64,000 nt of DNA, taken from the NCBI RefSeq assembly GCF_000193375.1, contig NC_015315.1, positions 1,372,622 to 1,436,621 of the forward strand. Direction: 5' to 3'. Source of the DNA: Thermoproteus uzoniensis 768-20 (GTDB taxonomy: Archaea; Thermoproteota; Thermoprotei; Thermoproteales; Thermoproteaceae). Positions 36,346-44,153 of the stretch are shown piece by piece (within the stretch, counting starts at the first letter, position 1; every line of letters begins with the position of its first letter). The position numbers and the translations under genes were made by a program. The notes below the pieces were generated by a model. The model saw only the letters and a program-made list of their open reading frames with translations, was not told where the DNA came from and ran no database searches.

Positions 36346-36455
36346 TGGGGCCGCCGGGATTTCTGGGCGGGATCTCCCTGAACCCGGGCTCACCGGCGCT
36401 CCGACGACGGGGCTCGGCCCCAGGCCGGCATCCTACCAAGCTAGACTACGGCCCC
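36346..36455 (-). tRNA. tRNA-Pro(GGG) with two introns
   Basis: Reverse-strand cloverleaf: acceptor GGGGCCG/CGGCCCC, D-stem GTC/GAT, anticodon stem CCGGC/GCCGG, T-stem CCGGG/CCCGG, discriminator A, followed by encoded CCA (36343-36345). Intron 1 (36399-36417, 19 nt) sits at the canonical 37/38 site, leaving loop CTGGGGC. Intron 2 (36363-36379, 17 nt) interrupts the T-loop between 56 and 57. There the bulge-helix-bulge is GGGT/GCCC with bulges TCA and AGA, and splicing restores TTCAAAT. A TTTTTTAG-type promoter lies upstream near 36480. Confidence 0.9.
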
Positions 36456-36726
36456 ATAGCCTAGGACGAAAGCTCCGCTAAAAAAGCTTTACCCCAGCTC
36501 TCAGCCAGATCCTCCTCTGGCCCAGCCCGCCCACGGCACACCTCCCCGTATGCCTCGACAAACGCAGTCCGCCGGCCTCCTCGCTGGCGGGCGGTTTCGC
36601 GTCCGGAGAATACGCGGCGGCTCAAGCTTCGTATGCCCGGCTTCCTCCCCGCCCAGGCCGACCCGTTGCGTATGCCGTGTTGCGGGAGGCTAAAAAATTA
36701 ATATTCGGCTATCTTATGCCGTTGGG

Positions 36727-36838
36727 GCCCCGGTAGCTCAGCCCGGTTGGAGCGCCCAGGAGCTAAGCTCCGCGTCTGCCTCGTAAGCGGGAGGTCCCGG
36801 GTTCGAAAGGGTCGTCCCCGAATGTCCCGGCCGGGGCT
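36727..36838 (+). tRNA. tRNA-Thr(CGT) with two non-canonical introns
   Basis: Acceptor GCCCCGG/CCGGGGC, D-stem GCTC/GAGC, discriminator T (usual for archaeal tRNA-Thr), encoded CCA at 36839-36841. Intron 1 is 36758-36777 (20 nt), between positions 29 and 30 in the anticodon stem. Removing it gives a perfect CCCGC/GCGGG stem around CTCGTAA (anticodon CGT); its bulge-helix-bulge has central helix GCGC/GCGT and hairpin GGAGC-TAA-GCTCC. Intron 2 is 36808-36824 (17 nt), at 59/60 in the T-loop, with central helix TTCG/CGAA and bulges AAA and TGT; splicing gives TTCGAAT. Confidence 0.92.
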
Positions 36839-36841
36839 CCA

Positions 36842-37200
36842 TCGCTCTGGCCTCGAATCTGGCGTCATTTGCCTATAGCTCTAGGCGCTGTCCCGGAGAT
36901 ACTGAGCTTGGCTACTGGCTGAGGAGTGCGCGCTGGGCTGTCCAGAGCTACTGACGCCCCTCACCTTGCCCCTCTCGAGGACGTAGAGACACCGCTGGAG
37001 CCGTCCCCGGTTGCCCCCGTGAGCTGGCTTTGGGTCAAGGCGCCGTGCATCCCAAGATAGCCAGGGGCCGCGCCCTCAGAGGACGGTCCTCTGCGTCAGC
37101 TCTTTTAGCCCTCGTCATGGGCGCGCCGAGGTTCCGACAAAAATCCTACATGGCGCCGGGAGGCCTCTCGCAGACTGCGGGCTCGGGCGGGGCAATCCAT
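36842..37200. other. Stretch without an identifiable gene
   Basis: About 360 bases between tRNA-Thr and the promoter of the oxidoreductase gene. The reverse strand has a short frame reading GNRGRLQRCLYVLERGKVRG near 36960-37030 that could be a coding remnant, but nothing similar follows in frame. No tRNA, repeat or strong promoter is visible apart from CATATATAGG near 37200, which serves the next gene. Confidence 0.4.
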
Positions 37201-37227
37201 ATATAGGTCGGCTCGGGGGCGCCTCAT

Positions 37228-38172
37228 ATGCTGAAAGTGGCCGTGATCGGCGTCGGGGGTTGGGGGAAGAATCACGTGAGGGTTTTCAAGTTGCTCTCGG
37301 CGGAGGGCCTAGTGGACGAGCTCTACGCCGTGGATATCGACGAGGGCAGGCTTAGGTGGGCCGAGAAGGTCTACGGGGCCAGGCCGTTGCGGTCTATAGA
37401 CGAGGCGGTGAAGGCGGATGTGGACGCCGCGGTGGTCGCCACGCCGACTAAGATGCATAGGGATCACGCGTCCGTCCTCCTCTCGGCGGGCGTGTCCCTT
37501 TTAGTCGAGAAGCCATTCACGGAGAACTACCTGCAGGCGGTGGAGCTCCTCGACAGGGCGAGGGGGGTCGTCGTGACGACGGGCTACGTGCTCCGCTTCC
37601 ACCCCGCCGTTAAGTATCTGAGAGATAGGCTGGGCGATCTGGGCCGCGTGGTGTCCATATACGGGAGGCGCACCTCGCCCAGGCCCCAACGGCCTGGAGA
37701 CGTCGGCGTCATAAAGGACTTGACAATACACGACTTCGACCTCGCCCTCTACGCGATCGGCAGTAGGGCCTCCTCGGTGTCGGCCTACGGCCTCGTGGAG
37801 GACGGGCAGGTGATCCACGCGCAAGTATTTGCTAGGGGCGACAAGTTCTCGTCTTTTTACGAGTCGAGCTGGACCCCCTCCTACAAGTTCAGGAGGTTCG
37901 AGGTGGTGGGCACCGAGGGCACGGCCGTGATAGACTTCTCCACCGACGCGCTCACCTTCTTTGGGCGGGAAGGCGTCTGGAGCCCGAGGCTGTCGGGTGA
38001 GGAGCCCCTGCTGGCCCAAGACAGGGAGTTCTTGAAGGCCGTGGCGGGCCGCGGCGGCTATGTCGTCCCCGCCGAGGATATAGTCTACACCTTGAAGCTC
38101 TGCGACGCCGCCGAGGTCTCCATAAAGCGAGGCCGCGAAGTATACTTGGACGAGCTGGAGGGTCTTATCTAG
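37228..38172 (+). CDS. Gfo/Idh/MocA-family oxidoreductase
   Basis: A 314-residue NAD(P)-dependent sugar oxidoreductase. The Rossmann start is VAVIGVGGWGKNHVRVF, the family motif EKP is in SLLVEKPFTENY, then VLRFHPAVKYLRD and the HDFD segment (TIHDFDLALYAIG) near the substrate site. Related enzymes oxidise inositols or UDP-sugars such as UDP-N-acetylglucosamine, so a role in surface-glycan sugars is possible but not shown. ATG 37228 lies about 26 nt after CATATATAGG. Confidence 0.9.
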   Translation: MLKVAVIGVGGWGKNHVRVFKLLSAEGLVDELYAVDIDEGRLRWAEKVYGARPLRSIDEAVKADVDAAVVATPTKMHRDHASVLLSAGVSLLVEKPFTENYLQAVELLDRARGVVVTTGYVLRFHPAVKYLRDRLGDLGRVVSIYGRRTSPRPQRPGDVGVIKDLTIHDFDLALYAIGSRASSVSAYGLVEDGQVIHAQVFARGDKFSSFYESSWTPSYKFRRFEVVGTEGTAVIDFSTDALTFFGREGVWSPRLSGEEPLLAQDREFLKAVAGRGGYVVPAEDIVYTLKLCDAAEVSIKRGREVYLDELEGLI

Positions 38173-38203
38173 AGCTCTAATTAACGTCTGGGCCCCACAG
38201 ACC

Positions 38204-38728
38204 ATGTTGGGGGAGGAACTGCCCCTGGAGGACTTGCCGCTCGGCTCGCGCGAGCTCGACCTTGCCATGTCCCACGTCCTGGCGGGGAGGCTCGTCTACG
38301 TGTCCGGGGGGCGGGGGAAGACTCCTCTGCTGAGGGCCCTCTCGCTCTCGTTGTACAAGGCGGGCTTCAATCCCCTCTACCTCAAGCTGGAGTGGGCGCG
38401 CTACGGCTGGGGCGCCGCTGAGTACGTCGAGAGGTACTACGAGCGCCACTTCAAGCTGGTGGGGTTCCCGGCGCCTAGGGACTACGACGTCGTCTTGATA
38501 GACGACGGGGAGCTCCTGGCGTACTACCCCAACCTCTACGCCAGGCTGTTGCGCGACGTGGAGGGCAAGGTGAGGGCCGTGGCGGCGCGCGCAGACTCGC
38601 TGGACGCCCTGGAGCGCGTGTTTGGGAGCGGCGTCGTGGTGGATCTCGGCGAGGGCTCGGGGAGCAGGCCCAAACTGCCTCTGGGCCTTACGTCCTTGGG
38701 GCGTAGGGTGGAGATAGAGATCATCTAG
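38204..38728 (+). CDS. Small P-loop-like protein, function unknown
   Basis: A 174-residue protein with a Walker A-like segment VSGGRGKTPLLRAL near residues 33-46 and a Walker B-like DVVLIDDGELLAYY near 96-108. The P-loop is short compared with GxxxxGKT, so nucleotide binding is likely but unproven. No sensor motif or membrane segment is recognised. It lies 31 nt after the oxidoreductase gene and abuts the convergent gene that ends at 38729. Confidence 0.7.
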   Translation: MLGEELPLEDLPLGSRELDLAMSHVLAGRLVYVSGGRGKTPLLRALSLSLYKAGFNPLYLKLEWARYGWGAAEYVERYYERHFKLVGFPAPRDYDVVLIDDGELLAYYPNLYARLLRDVEGKVRAVAARADSLDALERVFGSGVVVDLGEGSGSRPKLPLGLTSLGRRVEIEII

Positions 38729-39187
38729 CTAGACGAAGGCGGCGTATCTGATCAACGCCGGGAGCGGGCTCCTCCTGACTATCACAATGTCCTTGTAGCT
38801 CTGTTTGTCGAACACGGCCACCCTCACGAGGTCCTTGATGCCGTTGACGTGTATGTTGACCACGTGGCCGCCCTCAACGTCCTCCACGTTTCCGTCTATT
38901 TGGTTCGACGCTAAGTCGGGGAGGAGAACCTTCTTGGACTCCTTGAACATATCGGCGTCCAGCCGGACGGCCCACATCTTCTCCACGACGACCCTCCCGT
39001 ACTTCATGTCGGATATCATGTTCTCCAGCTTCCTGGCGTCGTAGTCCAGCACAGTCGAGAGGTAGAGGACCTCGTTTCTGGCGAAGAACTTGTGGGCGGG
39101 GACCTCGAAGGACACTATCTCCTTGCCCTCGACCACTTCTCTGAACATGCGGCTCATCCTTATGTACTCGATCGGTAGAGTCGACAC
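38729..39187 (-). CDS. Hypothetical protein, 152 residues
   Basis: Unrecognised soluble protein, probably conserved in crenarchaea judging from its regular alpha/beta pattern (FREVVEGKEIVSFEVPAHKF, LENMISDMKYGRVVVEKMW, IKDLVRVAVFDKQSYKDIVIV). No cysteines, metal motif or membrane segment. ATG 39187 is followed upstream by a TTTTTAAAG-like promoter element near 39210 on the reverse strand. Codon use is normal. Confidence 0.65.
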   Translation of the reverse strand: MSTLPIEYIRMSRMFREVVEGKEIVSFEVPAHKFFARNEVLYLSTVLDYDARKLENMISDMKYGRVVVEKMWAVRLDADMFKESKKVLLPDLASNQIDGNVEDVEGGHVVNIHVNGIKDLVRVAVFDKQSYKDIVIVRRSPLPALIRYAAFV

Positions 39188-39217
39188 GGCCTACCTATCG
39201 AGGAGGCTTTAAAAAGC

Positions 39218-39715
39218 TCATGCTGCTAGGGGGAACAACAAGCCGACGGCGAGGCCTACAGCCGCCGACGCTCCTATCATCACGAGCCACTCGCCGAACT
39301 CCTCCGGCGTCTTGGCCAAGCCTATCGACGCAGCCAGGACCAAGACGCCGAGGGCGTACAGCCCGAACACGGCCTTGATAGACGCCGGTATCAGCACCGA
39401 GGAGGCGCCGGCGAGAGACGAGGCGAACATGAACAAGGCCGAGCGCAACGAGCGGGCGAGGGCGCGTCTGTGCACCAAGCTCCTCAGAATCCTGCCCGTC
39501 GACCTCAACGATATCTTGTACTCTATATCCCTCAACGACGCCCTCTGGTGCGAGTACTCGGCGACGAAGCTAGTCAAGCCGTTTATCGTAGCCACGACGA
39601 CCGCTATGGACGCGGCCTCCTGGAGGCCTATGGAGTGGCCGCGGATGAGGGCGCCGGACGTCAGCCCTATGGCGGTGATCATCCCGTCGAGGAGCCCCAG
39701 GACCGCGTACCTCAT
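39218..39715 (-). CDS. VIT1/CCC1-like membrane protein
   Basis: A 165-residue membrane protein. The N-terminal segment RYAVLGLLDGMITAIGLTSG matches the first helix of the VIT/CCC1 iron-manganese transporter family, where a DG motif follows a Gly-rich helix. About five hydrophobic segments are visible, with a charged cytosolic loop (QRASLRDIEYK) in the usual place. It is shorter than most family members. Its start overlaps the DUF211 stop by 4 nt, indicating one operon. Confidence 0.75.
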   Translation of the reverse strand: MRYAVLGLLDGMITAIGLTSGALIRGHSIGLQEAASIAVVVATINGLTSFVAEYSHQRASLRDIEYKISLRSTGRILRSLVHRRALARSLRSALFMFASSLAGASSVLIPASIKAVFGLYALGVLVLAASIGLAKTPEEFGEWLVMIGASAAVGLAVGLLFPLAA

Positions 39716-40005
39716 CTATCGCCTTCCTCCGTCGTGCGGGGGATGTACTCGCCCACGACGACCTCGTCCAGGGAGTGCACGACGCCGCCGACCTTCTCTA
39801 TGGCCTCTTGCACCTCCCTCACGTCTATGCCCTCGCCCTCCACGATTATCATCAAGCCCAGCACGTCGACGTCCACGTCGTCCACCGTGACTCTGACGGC
39901 CTTGACGCCGCGCGCCTCGTACAGCGACTTGGCCACATCCACTATAGAGATGTCCTTTGTGGGTATAGCGGCGTCGATGACTATGCGCCTGACAGGCAAA
40001 TCCAC
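39712..40005 (-). CDS. DUF211 family protein
   Basis: A 97-residue archaeal DUF211 protein, ferredoxin-like fold: RRIVIDAAIPTKDISIVDVAK, GVKAVRVTVDDVDVDVLG, MIIVEGEGIDVREVQEAIE, VVHSLDEVVVGE. The family forms oligomers and has no known function. It overlaps the VIT-like gene by 4 nt, so a link to metal handling at the membrane is a reasonable guess. It ends 4 nt after cbf5 in the same direction. Confidence 0.85.
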   Translation of the reverse strand: MDLPVRRIVIDAAIPTKDISIVDVAKSLYEARGVKAVRVTVDDVDVDVLGLMIIVEGEGIDVREVQEAIEKVGGVVHSLDEVVVGEYIPRTTEEGDR

Positions 40006-40008
40006 GGC

Positions 40009-41013
40009 CTATCCAGTTTTTTCATTTAAACGTTTTTTCTCCCTCCACGTGGCGGGGTACGTGCCGGGCTTCATGAGGACTCTGTCGGTCCTCGCGACGA
40101 GCCCTCTCTCCATGTTCTTGAGATCGTCGCTGGACACCAGCGCTCTGCCCACGCCGACGAGCTCGCCTTTAAGGGTGAAGTAGGCCACCAGATCGCCCTT
40201 GTTGAAGGGCGTCTCGAACTTGACCACCCCGGGCGCCGCGAGGGGGGCCCCGTGGCATATGGCGTCGACGGCCCCGTCCTTGATCCAGATCTTGGCCAAA
40301 CCTCTGGCTATCTCCTCGATGGGCTTGAGGACCTGCCTCAAGGCGGTGTCGTCGCCGTAGTTCCTCCAGACGTAAACCGCGTCGGCCACGTCTTGTAGCG
40401 TCACGGCCTCCCTCTCGTCGAAGCACGCGACGGCTACTCTTCTCAGCTCCCTCATGTTGGCGCTCACGCCGAGCACCTCGCCGATGTCGTGTATCAACTT
40501 CCTGGCGTAGGTGCCGGCCTCCACGTGCATCCTCAACACGGCGTACCTCCCGTCCAGCTCCAGAAGCTCGAGCGAGTACACGCGCCTCGTGCGCAGTTGT
40601 CTCTTCACGGCGGATCTCAGAGGAGGCCTCTGGTAGATCTCGCCGGTGAAGCGCGCCAGGACTGACTTGAGCCTCTCCTCGTCCACATCGCCGTGGAATT
40701 TGGCCACCGCCACGTAGACCTTGTCGGCTCTCGACAGCGCCATCAAGACCTTGGTCCCCTCGGCCACGGCCACCGGCAATACGCCGGAGACATTGGGGTC
40801 GAGAGTGCCCGAGTGCCCCGCGACATCTACGCCGAGTATTTTCTTGAGCCAGGCGACGGCCTCGTGGCTCGAGGGCCCGCGCGGCTTGTCCAAAATCACT
40901 AGGGAGTATCTTATGTGCTCCTCGACGGGCCTATCTCCGGGGCTTTTCCCCCACCGGGGGTCGGTCTGCTCGTTAGGCGCCTTTATGTAGATATCTCTAG
41001 AACAAAGAGACAC
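40009..41013 (-). CDS. cbf5: Cbf5/TruB-type pseudouridine synthase
   Basis: Catalytic subunit of the archaeal H/ACA ribonucleoprotein, modifying rRNA and also U55 of tRNA. 334 residues. Motifs are [15 protein letters not shown], the catalytic loop [31 protein letters not shown], and a C-terminal PUA domain ([28 protein letters not shown]). The start is GTG 41013, one base after the eL14 stop; eL14-cbf5 is a conserved archaeal gene pair. The protein has a short N-terminal extension before the TruB domain. Confidence 0.95.
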   Translation of the reverse strand: MSLCSRDIYIKAPNEQTDPRWGKSPGDRPVEEHIRYSLVILDKPRGPSSHEAVAWLKKILGVDVAGHSGTLDPNVSGVLPVAVAEGTKVLMALSRADKVYVAVAKFHGDVDEERLKSVLARFTGEIYQRPPLRSAVKRQLRTRRVYSLELLELDGRYAVLRMHVEAGTYARKLIHDIGEVLGVSANMRELRRVAVACFDEREAVTLQDVADAVYVWRNYGDDTALRQVLKPIEEIARGLAKIWIKDGAVDAICHGAPLAAPGVVKFETPFNKGDLVAYFTLKGELVGVGRALVSSDDLKNMERGLVARTDRVLMKPGTYPATWREKKRLNEKTG

Positions 41014-41014
41014 A

Positions 41015-41320
41015 TCAAAGCTCCGACACCACGCCTTCGAACTTCGGCTTGACCCGCTCCTTCATATACTGGGCCAAGCCCGCGGCCTCCACCGCCTTGA
41101 GGACCTCTTCGTCGCTGGCCCCGCGCTTTATATCGATCTTCTTGTCGGTGGGCTCTATGTGGTTGACGTTGACCCTCCTCCTCTTAACCCCTGTGAGGCT
41201 TTTCGGGCCCGTTATGACGACGTAGTTGTCGTCCACGATATCCACGACGACAGCCTTCCTGCCCGCCTCCCTTCCCAAGACCTTGACCACAACTCTCCCA
41301 ATTTCGATTACCTTAGGCAT
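41015..41320 (-). CDS. rpl14e: 50S ribosomal protein eL14
   Basis: Archaeal eL14, about 101 residues: [53 protein letters not shown]. The open frame reaches ATG 41335, but family proteins begin MPKVIE, and the TATA box TTTAAAAATA (about 41345-41354) is about 29 nt before ATG 41320 and only 14 nt before 41335. I therefore place the start at 41320. It is transcribed together with cbf5. Confidence 0.93.
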   Translation of the reverse strand: MPKVIEIGRVVVKVLGREAGRKAVVVDIVDDNYVVITGPKSLTGVKRRRVNVNHIEPTDKKIDIKRGASDEEVLKAVEAAGLAQYMKERVKPKFEGVVSEL

Positions 41321-41359
41321 GTGAGATTCCCTCATAAGACCTATTTTTAAATTTACGGA

Positions 41360-41411
41360 CCGAGCTTAGGTTGAAGCCGGCGCGAAGCCAGCCTCGACGC
41401 CTCGTGCTCGG
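41360..41411. other. Possible structured RNA element
   Basis: CCGAGC (41360-41365) pairs with GCTCGG (41406-41411) and encloses two GAAGCC copies around a GC-rich helix, directly upstream of the eL14 promoter. TATATAAC near 41421 could drive a reverse-strand transcript. It may be a small structured RNA or only GC-rich intergenic sequence. I find no C/D boxes or an H/ACA end. Confidence 0.2.
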
Positions 41412-41436
41412 ATCCCGCGGTATATAACATGTATCG

Positions 41437-41462
41437 GAAAAGGGGCGAAAGGAAAAAAGGAA
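41437..41462 (-). terminator. Pyrimidine-rich terminator of the microgene
   Basis: On the reverse strand, after the microgene stop, the sequence CCTTTTTTCCTTTCGCCCC gives T-runs typical of archaeal intrinsic termination. No stem-loop is needed or seen. Confidence 0.4.
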
Positions 41463-41486
41463 GGCTCATTTAGGTTGTAACAGGGC

Positions 41487-41537
41487 TTACTTCTTCTGTT
41501 GCTGTTGCTCCTTCTTCTCCTCTTTCTTCTTCGGCAT
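41487..41537 (-). CDS. 16-codon Lys/Glu/Gln microgene with its own promoter
   Basis: The reverse strand encodes MPKKKEEKKEQQQQKK and a TAA. ATG 41537 is 25 nt from the centre of a good TATA box (TTTAAA near 41559-41564, in CTTTAAATCT), the leaderless spacing used by most genes here, and T-rich termination sequence follows. The peptide is extremely charged and its composition is unlike random GC-rich sequence. Its start resembles basic ribosomal proteins such as eS25, so it could be a truncated remnant or a real small basic protein. Not recognised. Confidence 0.5.
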   Translation of the reverse strand: MPKKKEEKKEQQQQKK

Positions 41538-41852
41538 GGCGGTTCGTATTTTCTTAGATTTAAAGTTTTCTCTAAATAATTAGAAAGGCTATTTTATGTA
41601 AGTAGCGAGAGATTGCAAATCTAAAAACTTGATTATTATGCTCTAAGAAATTAAAGGGATCATGGCGTATGCAAATAAGATCTTGATATTGGCTTATTTA
41701 CTTGTATAAATATTCTATTTGTTAAAGATCTATAATCAGTTCGTCGTAACGCCGCATCTCTGCCTATTCTTTTGCTTATAAGACAAGAGGGTTCTAAAAA
41801 TTGATACCTAGATTCTGGGAGTTAATATTTAAACACAGTCGGGGGCCTCCAA
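41538..41852. other. AT-rich intergenic region
   Basis: About 315 bases, strongly AT-rich compared with the chromosome around it. It contains the divergent promoters of the microgene (TTTAAA near 41560, reverse strand) and of the YkgJ gene (ATATTTAAAC near 41826). I see no ORF, tRNA or C/D-box RNA in between. Several TAT/ATA-rich runs could serve as protein-binding or melting regions. Confidence 0.4.
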
Positions 41853-42272
41853 GTGCCTTTCGAGTGTCCGATAGGCTGTCCGGCCGACTGTTGCTATTTC
41901 GACTCCGAGGAGCAGATGCCCACTGTCTTTCACGAGGAGGTGTTGAGGCTAAAGGAGGAGGCGTCGCGAAGAGGCGTCGAGCTATCGTTTAGAGAGCTGG
42001 GCGAGTTCAACGGCGTGAAGATATATAGATGGATCGTGAGGGGGTGGTGTCCGTTTTTCGACAAAAAATCCAGAAAATGTACTATACATGATAAGAAGCC
42101 TTTAGCATGTAAAATGTTTCCATTAATATTGGATTTAAATACAGGCAATATATATCTTTCCGAAAATTGTATATGGGTTAAACAAAACGGGCCTCGGCCT
42201 CTCGACGACTTTCCCCACGAGAAGAACGCGCTCATGAAAGTCGTCGTCCGGCTGAAGCTGGCTAGACCATGA
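41853..42272 (+). CDS. YkgJ-family cysteine-cluster protein
   Basis: A 139-residue protein of the YkgJ (Fe-S/zinc cluster) family. The N-terminal CPIGCPADCC and the block GWCPFFDKKSRKCTIHDKKPLACKMFP carry the diagnostic cysteines (C-x3-C-x3-CC, then CPFF, CTIH, C-x2-FP). Members are thought to hold metal clusters; the function is unknown. GTG 41853 follows ATATTTAAAC by about 24 nt. The middle (42050-42180) is AT-rich. It is the first gene of a three-gene operon with 4-nt overlaps. Confidence 0.9.
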   Translation: MPFECPIGCPADCCYFDSEEQMPTVFHEEVLRLKEEASRRGVELSFRELGEFNGVKIYRWIVRGWCPFFDKKSRKCTIHDKKPLACKMFPLILDLNTGNIYLSENCIWVKQNGPRPLDDFPHEKNALMKVVVRLKLARP

Positions 42273-43195
42273 TAGAGTTCGTAGTCAGGGGGGAGGAGCT
42301 CGGCGACCTAACGGCCCTCGGGATCTCGTACGGCCTCTCCATAACTTTCAGGAGGGCTCTCGCCGTAGGCCGCTTCGATAAGGAGTGGATAGCCGCCATA
42401 TTGGAGACCGGAGTCTGGGGGGCATTGCTCCTATCGCCCTGCCCCGACGGGTTGCCTTGTTTCCGGGATCTCGAAGAGGCGGTGAGGTTCTCCGAGTTGA
42501 GGCAGATACCGGTGGGCTACGACGGCGAGGAGCCCGCGGCGGCGCCCTACAGAGTCTCCACATTCAACAAGAACTATCTGAAGCCCAGACGCTGGATCCG
42601 TTGCAGGGAGATCTCCAGAGACAAGGCGTACCTCCCGCTGTTCGCCTGCCTATACAACCTCCTCAAGTTGCGCGTCGATGTGCCCATTGTGGTGTCGGAC
42701 ATATGCCTAGAGTTCGGCGACGCCGAGAGGCCCGACTTCCAAGTGCTCCCGACCTACATATCGCCGCGGACTCTGGCCGACGTGGTAGACGTGTCGGTCC
42801 AGCCTATACCGTCCTCGGCCATAGCTAGGGGAATCCTGTTGGGGGGATATAAGGCGGGCCCGGTCGTGGCCATATCTAGAGGCGCTGACGGCGCCGCGGT
42901 CGAGCTCGGGGGCTATCTGGTCGACCTAGACGCGTCCGGGAACCCCTGCGAGCTTTTCTCTAGGGGTGTTGTGGGGTATTCCCCGTCCCTATTTTCGGGA
43001 AGATACGTAGTGGATCCCGACCTCTGCGATAGATGCGGCGACTGTTTTATCACTAACTGCGACGCGTTGAGGCAGGGCGAACGCGGAGTGCCCGAGCTAT
43101 TGAGCTCCTGCGTGGGCTGCGGCGCGTGCGCCTTGATGTGCACCAGGGGGGCTATAAGGAGGGAGGGGGACTTCCTCAAGGTGTTCCTGAGATGA
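42269..43195 (+). CDS. Protein with C-terminal double [4Fe-4S] ferredoxin domain
   Basis: A 308-residue protein. The last 65 residues hold an 8-Cys ferredoxin module: CDRCGDCFITNC and CVGCGACALMC followed by TRGAI, for two [4Fe-4S] clusters. The first 240 residues (GISYGLSITFRRALAVG, PSSAIARGILLGGYKAGPVV) are not recognised, although the layout recalls a fused oxidoreductase subunit. It overlaps YkgJ and DUF99 genes by 4 nt each, so the three products are made together. Confidence 0.75.
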   Translation: MIEFVVRGEELGDLTALGISYGLSITFRRALAVGRFDKEWIAAILETGVWGALLLSPCPDGLPCFRDLEEAVRFSELRQIPVGYDGEEPAAAPYRVSTFNKNYLKPRRWIRCREISRDKAYLPLFACLYNLLKLRVDVPIVVSDICLEFGDAERPDFQVLPTYISPRTLADVVDVSVQPIPSSAIARGILLGGYKAGPVVAISRGADGAAVELGGYLVDLDASGNPCELFSRGVVGYSPSLFSGRYVVDPDLCDRCGDCFITNCDALRQGERGVPELLSSCVGCGACALMCTRGAIRREGDFLKVFLR

Positions 43196-43779
43196 GCTGG
43201 CTCCAGAAAAACTTCAGGGTTATAGGCATAGCCGAGAGCTTCAGGCTTGGGGAGGGCCGCTCGATTTACGCCGGAGTCCTCATGCGTAGGGACGGCTACA
43301 TAGAGGCGGTGGCCTACGGCGAGGCCACGCTGGGGGGCGTCGACGGGACCGCCGCGGCTCTGACCGTGGTGGAGAGGCTTAGGAGGCCGGACATACATAT
43401 GGTCATGTTAGACGGATGTATAGTCTCTTTCTATAACTGGATAGACGGCGAGGCGATATGGATGAATACCGGCCTCCCCACGGCGTGTTATGTATTCGAG
43501 AAGCCTGAAGGCGACGTCGAGGCGGCCGTCAAGAAGCTCTTCCCCGACGGGCCCTCTAGGTGGGAGCGCATATCGAGGCTCGGCCGGCCTGTGGAATTCG
43601 CCTATCCCGACGGGGGGCGGCTCTACGTGAGGTCGTGGGGGCTCCCGCCCGGCGACGCCTACCGCGCAGCCCTTTTGACGAGGAGGTACGGCAAGAGGCC
43701 TGAGCCGCTGAGGGTGGCCAGGCTTTTGGCCAGCGCGATGAGAGAAACGTTAAGAAGAAAGGGGCTTACAGCCGTCTAG
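43192..43779 (+). CDS. DUF99 family protein (endonuclease V-like fold)
   Basis: A 195-residue DUF99 protein: FRVIGIAESFRLG near the start, then VDGTAAALTVVERLRRPDIHMVMLDGC, NTGLPTACYVFEKP, SRWERISRLGRPVEF, LYVRSWGLPPGDA and the C-terminal EPLRVARLLASAM. The family is distantly related to endonuclease V, but the usual IDD is here IAE, so metal catalysis is uncertain. The start is ATG 43192 (ATGA overlap with the ferredoxin gene) rather than the upstream in-frame 43126. Confidence 0.85.
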   Translation: MSWLQKNFRVIGIAESFRLGEGRSIYAGVLMRRDGYIEAVAYGEATLGGVDGTAAALTVVERLRRPDIHMVMLDGCIVSFYNWIDGEAIWMNTGLPTACYVFEKPEGDVEAAVKKLFPDGPSRWERISRLGRPVEFAYPDGGRLYVRSWGLPPGDAYRAALLTRRYGKRPEPLRVARLLASAMRETLRRKGLTAV

Positions 43780-43935
43780 TAGAACAGCCATATTATTGAA
43801 AATCTTGTTGAGGTTTTCGCTTTTCTGTACTTCCTCGATCATATTGTATAAAATTGTTAAAGAAAAAACCGTATTTTCTCTTTTTATATAATATCCATCT
43901 TATATGGTATATAATATCCAGCATTCTATTTTGCA

Positions 43936-43951
43936 CGAAAAGTTTATAAAT
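43936..43951 (+). promoter_or_regulatory. BRE/TATA promoter of the CC1 gene
   Basis: CGAAAAG followed by TTTATAAATA, nearly identical to the surface-protein promoter at 17450. The TATA centre is about 24 nt before ATG 43970, so the mRNA should be leaderless and abundant. Confidence 0.7.
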
Positions 43952-43969
43952 ATCTATTTTTGTAATGCC

Positions 43970-44137
43970 ATGCCGCAGAAGCTGAAGTTCTACGATATTA
44001 AGGCGAAGCAGGCGTTTGAGACTGATAAGTACGAAACTGTGGAGAAGAACACAGCCAGAGGCCCCATGATATTCGCAGTAGCCACATCGCCCTACACCGG
44101 CATAAAAGTCTGGCGCCTCATCGGCAAGAAGAAATAA
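43970..44137 (+). CDS. cc1: Crenarchaeal chromatin protein CC1
   Basis: A 55-residue basic DNA-binding protein. The sequence MPQKLKFYDIKAKQAFETDK, then TARGPMIFAVATSPYTGIKV and the basic end LIGKKK, matches CC1, the small nucleoid protein described from Thermoproteus tenax that coats double- and single-stranded DNA. The open frame runs upstream to 43904, but the promoter spacing and the family start place the ATG at 43970. It is flanked by AT-rich DNA and by the uS7 gene. It is a strong marker for Thermoproteales. Confidence 0.93.
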   Translation: MPQKLKFYDIKAKQAFETDKYETVEKNTARGPMIFAVATSPYTGIKVWRLIGKKK

Positions 44138-44153
44138 CAAGCCAAAAACCCCC

